From NCBI GenBank assembly GCA_022822545.1, contig JAJEBE010000032.1, forward strand, positions 1-64,000: a DNA stretch of 64,000 nucleotides, given 5' to 3'. This stretch comes from Anaerolineae bacterium. GTDB taxonomy: Bacteria; Chloroflexota; Anaerolineae; Aggregatilineales; Phototrophicaceae. This document shows, piece by piece, positions 16,957 to 25,214 of this stretch (the stretch's first letter is position 1; every line of letters begins with the position of its first letter). The notes beneath the pieces are model-generated. The model had not been told where the DNA came from, searched no databases, and saw only the letters and a program-made list of their open reading frames with translations. The position numbers were made by a program, and so were the translations under genes.

Positions 16957-18492
16957 TTAGCTTTGCGTTGCGTCGCCGGCGGGCTTCGTCTGTTGATCGG
17001 GGTGCCGCTGATACAGGCGCGTGATATGCAGGAGGGCGTCTTTGCCCGGATGCTCCAGGGCGCTCTCGCTGAAGCGCCAGGTCCAGTTGCCGGCGGGCGC
17101 GCCGGGTGTATTCATCCGCGCGTTTGCGCCAAGCCCCAGCACATCTTGCAGCGGCATGATGAAGACGCGCGCGGATGAGCGCATGCCGACCCGCGCCAAA
17201 GTCCAGACGATATCGCGCACGTCTTGGCCCAGGTAGTCCTTGACGAAGTTGCGCGTTCGTTCGTCGACCTCATTCTCCCACCAGCCGCGGGTTGTATTAT
17301 TGTCGTGCGTGCCGGTGTAGACGATGCAATTGGTCCCATGGTTGTGGGGCAGGAAGGGGTTGGCCGAATCGCTCCAGGCGAAATGCAGCACTTTCATGCC
17401 GGGCAAGCCAAAATCGTCGCGCAGCTTTTCCACCCCCGGCGTGATAACACCGAGGTCTTCGGCAATGATGGGCAGATCCCCTAAAGCGCTCTGTATCGCT
17501 TGGAAGAAGGCAGCGCCCGGCCCCTCAACCCAGCGCCCCTTGACGGCAGTTGGCTCGGAGGCGGGTATCTCCCAATGCGCTTCGAAACCGCGAAAGTGAT
17601 CGATACGAACATAATCGACTAGGTTCAGCAGGCGCTTGAGGCGCTCAATCCACCAGTTGTAACCGTCAGCTTGTATCATGCCCCAGCGGTAAAGTGGGTT
17701 GCCCCAGCGCTGCCCGGTCGGGCTGAAGTAATCGGGCGGGACGCCGGCGACCACCGCGGGATTGCCGCTTTCATCGAGATGGTACTCCTGCTGATGCGCC
17801 CAGACATCGGCGCTGTCGTGGGCGACGAAAATCGGCAGATCGCCGAAAAGGCGGATGCTCTTGCTATTGGCATAGGACTTCAGAGCAGCCCATTGTCGGT
17901 AGAAGAGCCATTGGCGGAAGCGCTCGGCATTAATCTGTTCAGCCAATTCATTGGAGGCGCGGGCGATGGCGGCAGGTTCGCGGCGGCGCAGATCGGCTTC
18001 CCACTCCACCCAGGGGCGCAGTTTGTGTTGACGCTTGAGGGCGCTGAAGAGGGCGAAGTCTTCCAGCCAGAACCGGTGGTCGTCGAGGAATTGCTCATAT
18101 TCCAGCTTTAGGCTGGCGTCGGCGCTGTCCTTGAAATTGTGCCAGGCTATTGACAATTTCTGATTATGATAGGGGATGATCCAGCCGTAGTCGACTTTGC
18201 CGCGCGGAAAGGGCGGCGCGTCGGCCAGGTCGCCGCGCTGCAGCAAGCCGTCTTTGACGAGCAGGTCGAGGCTGATGAGATTGCTATTGCCGGCGAAGGC
18301 GGAGAGCGTCTGATAAGGCGAATCGCCATAGCTGGTTGGTCCCAGCGGCAGGACTTGCCAGATCGATTGACCGTGCGCCTCGAGCCAGTCGACGAAGCGG
18401 CAAGCGCCAGCGCCCAGGTCACCGATGCCGTAGGGACCGGGCAGCGATGTGGGGTGGAGCAGGATGCCGCTGGAGCGGGGCAGTGAGATCAT
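16957..18492 (-). CDS. malQ: 4-alpha-glucanotransferase (amylomaltase, GH77)
   Basis: A 511-residue GH77 disproportionating enzyme that transfers maltosyl units between glucans. Diagnostic segments are the N-terminal SSGILLHPTSLPGPYGIGD, YGDSPYQ, RIDHFRG (nucleophile Asp), IAEDLG (acid/base Glu) and THDNNT. The bacterial DPE1 length is normal. Its ATG overlaps the last 4 nt of hisS, so translation is probably coupled to the histidyl-tRNA synthetase, an unusual pairing. The GH13 gene follows directly. Confidence 0.94.
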   Translation of the reverse strand: MISLPRSSGILLHPTSLPGPYGIGDLGAGACRFVDWLEAHGQSIWQVLPLGPTSYGDSPYQTLSAFAGNSNLISLDLLVKDGLLQRGDLADAPPFPRGKVDYGWIIPYHNQKLSIAWHNFKDSADASLKLEYEQFLDDHRFWLEDFALFSALKRQHKLRPWVEWEADLRRREPAAIARASNELAEQINAERFRQWLFYRQWAALKSYANSKSIRLFGDLPIFVAHDSADVWAHQQEYHLDESGNPAVVAGVPPDYFSPTGQRWGNPLYRWGMIQADGYNWWIERLKRLLNLVDYVRIDHFRGFEAHWEIPASEPTAVKGRWVEGPGAAFFQAIQSALGDLPIIAEDLGVITPGVEKLRDDFGLPGMKVLHFAWSDSANPFLPHNHGTNCIVYTGTHDNNTTRGWWENEVDERTRNFVKDYLGQDVRDIVWTLARVGMRSSARVFIMPLQDVLGLGANARMNTPGAPAGNWTWRFSESALEHPGKDALLHITRLYQRHPDQQTKPAGDATQS

Positions 18493-19826
18493 TGGGACGC
18501 GCCAGCCTCGGCAAGCAAAGTTTCCACTGCTGAAGCCACATCCGGCATTTCGCAGGAGACCTCCCGGCCGTCTCGCAAACGCCGCAGCTTGACGACGCCT
18601 GCTTCAATCTCGTCCGGGCCAGCGATGGCGACGAGAGGAATGCCCTTCTTGTCGGCGTAAGCGAACTGCCGGCCCAGCTTTCGCGCTTCTAGGTATAGTT
18701 CGGTATTGATGCCCGCCGATCGCAACTGGTCGGCGATACGCATCGAGGCGGCGCGCGCGTCGTCGCTGAAGACGGTTACGAGCACTTGGACGAGCGTGCC
18801 ACCTAGATGAGCCGGGTACAGGTCGAGCTCATCCATCAGGTCGATGATGCGCTCGATGCCGAAAGAGGTGCCGGTGGTGGGCAGGCTTTGGCGGCGGAAC
18901 ATGCCGATGAGATTGTCGTAGCGCCCGCCGCCGGTGATACTGCCCAGGTTCGGCTGGGAGATGACCGTCTCGAAGATGGGGCCGGTGTAATAACCGAGGC
19001 CGCGCACCATGGTGAAGTCGAAATCGTAGCGCTCAGGGGGCACGCTATCACCCAGCAGGTCGGCCAGATCGCGCAGGTCTTGCAGGCCGGCGGCCTTCGC
19101 GCCGATGGCGTCGGCAATGAGATCGAGGCTGCTTGTCCCCGGTTCCTTGGCCTGGATCAGGTCCATCATGCGTCCCACAGCATCGGCGGCGATACCGCGT
19201 TCGGTCAGTTCGCGGCGGACGCCGTCGGCGCCGATCTTGTCGAACTTGTCGACGCTGCGATAAAGGTCGGGCAATTGAGCGTCGGGCAGGCCGGAGAACT
19301 CGCCGATGGCGACAAGCAGTTGTCGATGGTTGATCTTGATCACGTATTGCGGGAAACCCAGACGTTGCAGGATGCGATGCATCAAGTTAATGATTTCGGC
19401 ATCGGCGCTGATATTGGCGATGCCAACGGTATCGGCGTCGCATTGCCAGAATTCGCGATACCGGCCGCGTTGAGGGCGCTCGCCGCGGAAGACCGGGGCG
19501 ATATGGTAGCGCTTGAATGGCAGGTTGAGCTTGCTCTCGTATTGCCCGACGAGGCGCGCCAGCGGCACGGTCAGATCGTAGCGCATCGCCAGCGGTTCGC
19601 GCGTGCTGCGCCCGTGCTGGGCGGTGAAGATGAGCTTTTCGGCATCTTCGCCATATTTGCCGAAGAGTGTCTCATGCAGCTCCAGGATCGGCGTGTCGAT
19701 AGGCTCGAAGCCGAAGCGATGAAATTCTTCGGTGATGTTGTCGATGACATAATTGCGGCGCAGCATGGTATCAGGCAGGAAGTCACGAAAGCCTTTGGGG
19801 CTGCGCGGCGCGATGAACTTGCTCAT
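18489..19826 (-). CDS. hisS: Histidyl-tRNA synthetase
   Basis: A 445-residue class II aminoacyl-tRNA synthetase. Motif 2 is visible as FRGERPQRGRYREFWQCDAD, the histidine-specific motif as RGLGYYTGPIFE, and motif 3 near GGGRYDNLIGMF with GIERI. The C-terminal anticodon-binding domain starts around VQVLVTVFSD. ATG 19826 is preferred over the TTG one codon earlier because GGAGG is better spaced. It begins a minus-strand run hisS-malQ-GH13 and lies downstream of a DinB-like gene by about 30 bp. Confidence 0.95.
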   Translation of the reverse strand: MSKFIAPRSPKGFRDFLPDTMLRRNYVIDNITEEFHRFGFEPIDTPILELHETLFGKYGEDAEKLIFTAQHGRSTREPLAMRYDLTVPLARLVGQYESKLNLPFKRYHIAPVFRGERPQRGRYREFWQCDADTVGIANISADAEIINLMHRILQRLGFPQYVIKINHRQLLVAIGEFSGLPDAQLPDLYRSVDKFDKIGADGVRRELTERGIAADAVGRMMDLIQAKEPGTSSLDLIADAIGAKAAGLQDLRDLADLLGDSVPPERYDFDFTMVRGLGYYTGPIFETVISQPNLGSITGGGRYDNLIGMFRRQSLPTTGTSFGIERIIDLMDELDLYPAHLGGTLVQVLVTVFSDDARAASMRIADQLRSAGINTELYLEARKLGRQFAYADKKGIPLVAIAGPDEIEAGVVKLRRLRDGREVSCEMPDVASAVETLLAEAGASQ

Positions 19827-19858
19827 CAAGCCTCCAGAATCGGGGTGGTCAATTACGC

Positions 19859-20455
19859 TTAGCTGGCGGTCGCGCGGGCGGCCAGCGCTTGCCGCCTGAC
19901 CTCTTCAATCTGCTCGTAGTGGCCCACCTCATGCGACAGACCGAATAGAAAGGCGGCCGGCGCATTCATCTCGCCAAAGCGGGCGGTGAAGCGTTCCGAG
20001 ACATCGCGGACGATATTCAGCAGGGGGGCGTCCGGCCAGGTTTCGAGATAGGCGTTGCGCATGCGGCGGCTCTCTTCCAGACGCTGGCGCACCTGGTCGA
20101 CGGTCTTGATATCACGCCAGGGTGTTTCGTAGCGCGGCCGCTCGGAAGCTGGAATGCCGCGGGCCAGCAGCGAACTAAGGGCGGCGCCTTCTTCGGAGCT
20201 GGCGGTGACATGAGCGATAAGGTGGCCGAAATTCCAGCCGATAGCCTCCTCGCCTTCGACGGCGAAGGGGTCATCAGCATCTGGATCGTCCGGATCAAAG
20301 ACGATATCGGCATTGGTGAGGTCCGCTAGCAGGCCGAGCAAGTAGTCAACACTTTCGTCGCTGAGGGCTCTCAGTTCAGCCGGCCCGATATTTTCCCGCG
20401 CGGCGTAATCCATATAACTCACCTCGCCATCGCGCATGGGTGAGAAGTCAATCAT
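19859..20455 (-). CDS. DinB/YfiT-like four-helix metalloprotein
   Basis: A 198-residue protein with the DinB-superfamily layout. His residues sit in helices at WNFGHLIAHVT and GLSHEVGHYEQIEE, the likely metal ligands. ATG 20455 is chosen because AAGGAG lies 9 nt upstream; an upstream open frame to 20548 lacks family similarity. DinB-fold proteins include thiol-dependent transferases, and the substrate here is unknown. It is divergent from the Fe-S oxidoreductase gene. Confidence 0.72.
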   Translation of the reverse strand: MIDFSPMRDGEVSYMDYAARENIGPAELRALSDESVDYLLGLLADLTNADIVFDPDDPDADDPFAVEGEEAIGWNFGHLIAHVTASSEEGAALSSLLARGIPASERPRYETPWRDIKTVDQVRQRLEESRRMRNAYLETWPDAPLLNIVRDVSERFTARFGEMNAPAAFLFGLSHEVGHYEQIEEVRRQALAARATAS

Positions 20456-20573
20456 GAAAGTCGCTCCTTGTATCATCTGCGTATCAACTGTCATTCTACA
20501 GATCGCTGGCGCATCTGCAAGCTCGCATGCTACGGCAGCAGGCGTCACGGACGGGTTCGGCGCGCTTTCGTGA

Positions 20574-22652
20574 ATGCCGCCCGCAATGGTAAACTGGATT
20601 CGTGAAAGGCGGGAAAGCGAGCGGTGGCCGATGCTGACTGACGTAGAGAAGATGTTATTCCTGCTCTTGGCGCTGTTTGCCTTGGGCGCGAGTTACGCGG
20701 GCTTCAAAGAGATGTTCATGATCATTAGCCGCGGCCAGGGCGAGTTGCGCGGCGAGGGACTCCTGCGCCGGGCATTTCAAGCGCTGGCAGTGTATATCAC
20801 ACAGCGGACGACGCTCAAGGCGCGTCCCTTGACCAGTGTGATTCATTGGGCTGTGGTATTGGGTTTTACCTGGTATTTCCTGGTGAACGCCATTGACTTG
20901 CTGGCAGGTTTCTTGCCGGGGTTTGAGGCGCAGCTTTGGGCGGCGGACGGGCTTTACGATGGCTTTCGTTTGCTGAGTGATGTTTTGAGCGTTGTTGTTT
21001 TGGCCGGTATTGTCTATTTCGTTTTGAGACGACTCTTATTCCCAAATGGAGCGGCGCTGGCATTCCATGACAATATCTTGCTGCATCCGCAAGTCGCCGC
21101 CGGCGCCGTCACTCTGGATTCGATGATCGTAGCCGGCTTCATTCTACTGCATGTTGGCGCGCGTTTTCTGGGTGAGTCGGTCGCGGTGGCGCAGCACGGC
21201 GCGGATATATTCATGCCCTTTGCCTCAGCCGTCGCCCCATTGTGGGCAGGTTTGAATGGGGATGCTCTGGAAATGCTGCGGCATCTGTTCTGGTGGATCG
21301 CTCTGGGCGGGATTCTCGTATTCTTGCCTTATTTCCCGCAGAGCAAGCACGCGCACCTCTTTATGGCGCCGCTGAATTTCCTGACGCGGCCGCAGCGTCG
21401 CTCGCTCGGTGAGTTGTCGCCGTTGGACTTCGAAGATGAGGAGCTGGAGCAATTCGGCGCGGGCCGGCTCGAAGACTTGCAGAGGACGCAGATACTGGAC
21501 GGCTTCGCATGTATTATGTGCAATCGCTGCCAGGATGTTTGCCCGGCTTATGTGACCGGCAAGGAACTCTCGCCGGCCGCGCTGGAAGTCAACAAGCGTT
21601 TTCTCATGAAAGAGCATTGGCAGGCCTTGGCGAGCGGCGCCGAATCGGATTGGAGCTTGCGGGGAAGTCTGCTTAGCGAGTCGGCGCTTTGGGCTTGCAC
21701 AGCCTGTGGCGCCTGCATAGACATCTGTCCGGTGGGCAACGAGCCAATGTTTGATATCCTGGATATCCGGCGCGATGCTGTGCTGATGGAGAGCGAGTTT
21801 CCCAGTGAGTTGCAGGGCGCGTTCAACGGCATGGAACGCCAGGGGAATCCTTGGCAGATCGCCGAGCCGCGCGCCAACTGGACGGCCGGGTTGGATATCC
21901 CGGCGCCGACGGTAGCGGAGAATCCGGACTTCGACATTTTGTATTGGACGGGCTGCGCCGTCAGTTATGATCCGCGCGCGCAGCAGACGGCTCGAGCGCT
22001 GGTCAAAGTGCTGCACGCGGCCGAGGTCAACTTCGCGATTCTGGGCGAGGATGAGCGCTGTACCGGCGATGTGGCGCGGCGCGCCGGCAACGAGTATCTG
22101 TATTACGAGTTGGCGTCCGCCAATGTCGAGTTGCTTGACGGCGTCCAGCCCAAACGCATCGTCGTCACCTGCCCGCATTGTTTGCACAATATCGGGGCGG
22201 AGTATCCTGCCTTTGGCGGCGAATACGAAGTTGTTCATCATAGCCAGCTTATCGATGAGCTGATCGCCGCGGGCAAGCTGCCGAAGAGCGCGAGTCCGTC
22301 GAAATGGAGCAACGTGACATTTCACGATCCCTGCTATCTCGGGCGGCACAACAACGTATTTGACGCGCCGCGTAATGGTTTACGGGCGTCAGGCGCGCAA
22401 TTGATTGAGATGCCGCGCAGCCGGTCAAATTCCTTTTGCTGTGGCGCCGGCGGCGCGCAGTTTTGGAAGGAAGAAGAACATGGCGATCGTAAAGTAAGTC
22501 TCGAACGGTATCAGGAAGCGGCGCGGACGGGCGCGGATGTCTTGGCGGTTGGCTGTCCCTTCTGCACGCGCATGTTTGAAGATGCTCGCAACGAGACGGA
22601 TGGCGGACCGAAAGTTGCGGATATCGCCGAGATCATCGCGGAAGAGCTGTAA
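20574..22652 (+). CDS. Membrane-bound Fe-S oxidoreductase with CCG (HdrB/GlpC-like) domains
   Basis: Up to 692 residues. The N-terminal third has five or six membrane helices like the NarI/cytochrome b-type subunit. Two 4Fe-4S motifs follow: CIMCNRCQDVCP (about 321-332) and CTACGACIDICP (about 379-390). Two cysteine-rich CCG domains end the protein (WTGCAVSY with CPHCLHNIG; DPCYLGRHNN with FCCGAGGAQ and VGCPFC). Such fused proteins pass electrons between quinones and a cytoplasmic partner, often an acyl-CoA or lactate/glycolate-type dehydrogenase. The partner is not evident here. ATG 20574 is the longest start; ATG 20631 (MLTDVEKML) is equally plausible. Confidence 0.83.
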   Translation: MPPAMVNWIRERRESERWPMLTDVEKMLFLLLALFALGASYAGFKEMFMIISRGQGELRGEGLLRRAFQALAVYITQRTTLKARPLTSVIHWAVVLGFTWYFLVNAIDLLAGFLPGFEAQLWAADGLYDGFRLLSDVLSVVVLAGIVYFVLRRLLFPNGAALAFHDNILLHPQVAAGAVTLDSMIVAGFILLHVGARFLGESVAVAQHGADIFMPFASAVAPLWAGLNGDALEMLRHLFWWIALGGILVFLPYFPQSKHAHLFMAPLNFLTRPQRRSLGELSPLDFEDEELEQFGAGRLEDLQRTQILDGFACIMCNRCQDVCPAYVTGKELSPAALEVNKRFLMKEHWQALASGAESDWSLRGSLLSESALWACTACGACIDICPVGNEPMFDILDIRRDAVLMESEFPSELQGAFNGMERQGNPWQIAEPRANWTAGLDIPAPTVAENPDFDILYWTGCAVSYDPRAQQTARALVKVLHAAEVNFAILGEDERCTGDVARRAGNEYLYYELASANVELLDGVQPKRIVVTCPHCLHNIGAEYPAFGGEYEVVHHSQLIDELIAAGKLPKSASPSKWSNVTFHDPCYLGRHNNVFDAPRNGLRASGAQLIEMPRSRSNSFCCGAGGAQFWKEEEHGDRKVSLERYQEAARTGADVLAVGCPFCTRMFEDARNETDGGPKVADIAEIIAEEL

Positions 22653-22743
22653 TATGTCGGCAGCATTGGCCGCGGGGGGAAAGGCATTGGCCGATTGACG
22701 ATTCAGGACGCATGAATCGCCGGGATCAGAATTGGAGATAGCT

Positions 22744-23331
22744 GTGACGCGCTTCGACTTCGCAGTAACGCCGACGCTGGAGACGCGGCGGCTTCGCCTG
22801 CGGCGCATCACCACAGACGACCATCACGATTGGCTGGCTGTCTGGCATAGTCCCGGTGTGCTCGATTATTTGATCGATTTTCAAGGCGCGCCCAACGACG
22901 CGGTGGGCCGCGAAATCATCCAGTGGGCGGAGCGAATATTCTCCGACCGGTCCGGAATTCGCTGGGCGATCACGCTCAAGCCGGCCGACCGGATGATCGG
23001 ATCTTGCGGCTTTCATCTCTACGATCGGGCGCATCGGCGCGCCGAAATCGGATACGAGTTGCATTCTGACTTTTGGCGTCAGGGCATCATGACGGAAGCG
23101 GTTGGCGCGCTGCTCGAATTCTGCTTCGCGGCGCTCAAGACGCACCGGGTGGAAGCCGATGTCGTCGAAGGCAATGCGGCGTCGGCGGCGCTTCTCAAGA
23201 AGCTCGGTTTCACGCTGGAAGGCATTTGGCGTGAGCGGATATACCAACGCAACACCTATCAAAGCCTCTGGCAATTCGGCTTATTGGCGCCCGAATACCG
23301 CGCTATTCATAGCGCCGGGAGCGATTCATGA
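22744..23331 (+). CDS. RimJ/RimL-type GNAT acetyltransferase
   Basis: A 195-residue GNAT enzyme of the RimJ/RimL/YdaF group. It shows LETRRLRLRRIT, MIGSCGFHLYDR, AEIGYELHSDFWRQGIMTEA (acetyl-CoA pyrophosphate loop) and NAASAALLKKLGFTLEG. The GTG at 22744 is chosen because GGAG lies 6 nt upstream. It probably acetylates a protein N-terminus or a small amine. The stop overlaps the start of the first GT-C gene by 4 nt. Confidence 0.85.
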   Translation: MTRFDFAVTPTLETRRLRLRRITTDDHHDWLAVWHSPGVLDYLIDFQGAPNDAVGREIIQWAERIFSDRSGIRWAITLKPADRMIGSCGFHLYDRAHRRAEIGYELHSDFWRQGIMTEAVGALLEFCFAALKTHRVEADVVEGNAASAALLKKLGFTLEGIWRERIYQRNTYQSLWQFGLLAPEYRAIHSAGSDS

Positions 23332-25211
23332 TCTCACGCGGGGCGACGCTTCCCGTCATGGTGGTCATCATGCTCTTGGGTTTCGCTTTGGGCGCTGTCC
23401 AGCTCAATGCGGATATCTTGTGGGTGGATGAGATGGCCTCTGTTTCCGCGATGGGCGCCGAAGATCCACCGTATGATGTTGTCCGTATAGTTCGGTCTAT
23501 CGTTGCTCATGATCCCTACAGCGTTCCACTTTACTCCATTGTTGGAGCGGGGTGGGCGCGTTTGACCGGGTGGTCGCAGGTTCCGCTGCGTTATCTCTCG
23601 CTGCTATTCGGTGTGCTTTCCATTGCCTGGTTATTCCGCCTGGCGAGCGATATGTTCAATCGTCGCGCGGCGTTAGTAGCGGCCTTCTTGTTCGCGACGA
23701 ACGCATTTGTCATCATCTATTTTCACGAAGTGCGCTTTTACACGTTGTGGTTGCTGTTGAGCCTCGCGCATGTCTGGCACTACTGGCGGCTCGCGACGGG
23801 CGCCAAAGCCAGCATAGCGAGTTGGATCGTGTTTGCGGCTACGACGAGCGCCTTGCTCTACACGCATCCATTTTCGATCTTTGTCTTGTTGGGCTTGGGC
23901 GCTCACCATATTCTTCTTGCTCCCAAGGACCGGCGCTGGTTCAGCGTCGCCATCGCATGGGCGGCTGGACTCTTAACCTTCTTGCCTTACGAGCCGCTCC
24001 TCGCCATCGGTTTCCGGGAAGCGGCGGAAGCCGGCGTCGTTCAGTCCAAGGCGGCTACCACTCTCGAACTAATCCCGATGCTGGCGAACGTCTTTGCGAA
24101 CGGCGTCGACGCCTTGTGGATTGCAGTGTTTGCGCTCGGCGGCTGGGCAATATGGCGCAACCGGTCAGGCCAGATCCTGCCGCTTCTTCTGATTGCCGTC
24201 ACTATTCTGGCGGCTCTGTTTGTATTCCATGAGTTCTTTCCCTTCTTGTCTTCGCGCCGGCTCCGCTATTTCCTGGTGGTATTGGCTTTGGCGCTAGCCA
24301 TGTTCGCCCATATTCTCACGTCTGCGTCTCGCTGGCCGGTCGTGGTCTCGGCCGTCGCGCTTGTATGGCTGATCGGCGGCTACCACATTTACCGACAGGC
24401 GGAACAGTGGACATACGCGGCGCATCGATCCTTACTCGTCCCGCATCCGCCTTTGCATCGCTTCACTGACGCGCTTCAATTCAAGGCGCGGCCGCAAGAC
24501 GCCATACTGGGTTTTATCGAATCTGACCTTTGGAACAATGGTTTGCGCTTTGGCTTCAGCACGGTCGAGTATTATTCTCGCGCTGTTCTTGGCATTCACG
24601 ACGCTTTCATCTGGACTGAGCTGACCGGTGATGAACTCCGCCGGGAGTTTGACCAGCGCGTCGACGACCATCCATATTTGCTCTTCACTTACGAGCCGGG
24701 CAACCTGGCTGGCAACTTCGCCGAAGTCAAGACGCTGCTCGAGCAGGACTATGTTGCTTGCAAAATCTTGGTGGGCAGCGATGAGATTTTTTCGCAGCGG
24801 TACGCCCTTCGCGCTTTAGGCTGCGATCGCGGCTATCAGGAAATTCATTATGACAATGGCATCAAGATCATAGACCGGTTTGCGGCATACGATGATGAGG
24901 CCAAGTCTTTGCGGGTCGTCACCGGTTGGGAAGTGGCTGACAAGTCTCAACTCGAGCAATACAACGTATCCGTCCAGATCATCACGCCGGATTGGCAGAA
25001 GGCGTTGCAAGCGCCGGATCGACACCTGTATGACAATATCCTGACCTGGTACGCCGTTGAGATTTCCACCGAAGACTTGCCGCCGGGAGACTACAGCGCC
25101 ATGGTCATACTCTACGATCGCTATACGGTGAAGAAAGTTCCCGGTGTGGATACGATGACCGGCCAGGCCAGCGATATTTTTGCAGTAATGTCGTTTACCG
25201 TTGACGCGTAG
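23328..25211 (+). CDS. GT-C fold (GT39/ArnT-like) glycosyltransferase with C-terminal beta-sandwich domain
   Basis: A 627-residue polytopic membrane protein with about ten hydrophobic helices (residues 10-365), then a soluble part. After the first helix comes ILWVDEM, holding the acidic DE pair expected of polyprenyl-phosphate-sugar-dependent GT-C enzymes, and FHEVRFYTLW follows. The last 110 residues (VTGWEV...DLPPGDYSAMVILYD) form a beta-rich domain often fused to such enzymes in Chloroflexota. It probably transfers a sugar from a lipid carrier at the outer face of the membrane. ATG overlaps the upstream acetyltransferase stop. A paralogue follows 3 bp downstream. Confidence 0.78.
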   Translation: MISRGATLPVMVVIMLLGFALGAVQLNADILWVDEMASVSAMGAEDPPYDVVRIVRSIVAHDPYSVPLYSIVGAGWARLTGWSQVPLRYLSLLFGVLSIAWLFRLASDMFNRRAALVAAFLFATNAFVIIYFHEVRFYTLWLLLSLAHVWHYWRLATGAKASIASWIVFAATTSALLYTHPFSIFVLLGLGAHHILLAPKDRRWFSVAIAWAAGLLTFLPYEPLLAIGFREAAEAGVVQSKAATTLELIPMLANVFANGVDALWIAVFALGGWAIWRNRSGQILPLLLIAVTILAALFVFHEFFPFLSSRRLRYFLVVLALALAMFAHILTSASRWPVVVSAVALVWLIGGYHIYRQAEQWTYAAHRSLLVPHPPLHRFTDALQFKARPQDAILGFIESDLWNNGLRFGFSTVEYYSRAVLGIHDAFIWTELTGDELRREFDQRVDDHPYLLFTYEPGNLAGNFAEVKTLLEQDYVACKILVGSDEIFSQRYALRALGCDRGYQEIHYDNGIKIIDRFAAYDDEAKSLRVVTGWEVADKSQLEQYNVSVQIITPDWQKALQAPDRHLYDNILTWYAVEISTEDLPPGDYSAMVILYDRYTVKKVPGVDTMTGQASDIFAVMSFTVDA

Positions 25212-25214
25212 CTG

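Noticed and set aside
18807..19862. 351-codon open frame antisense to hisS
   Set aside because: A shadow of hisS, which shows all class II motifs.
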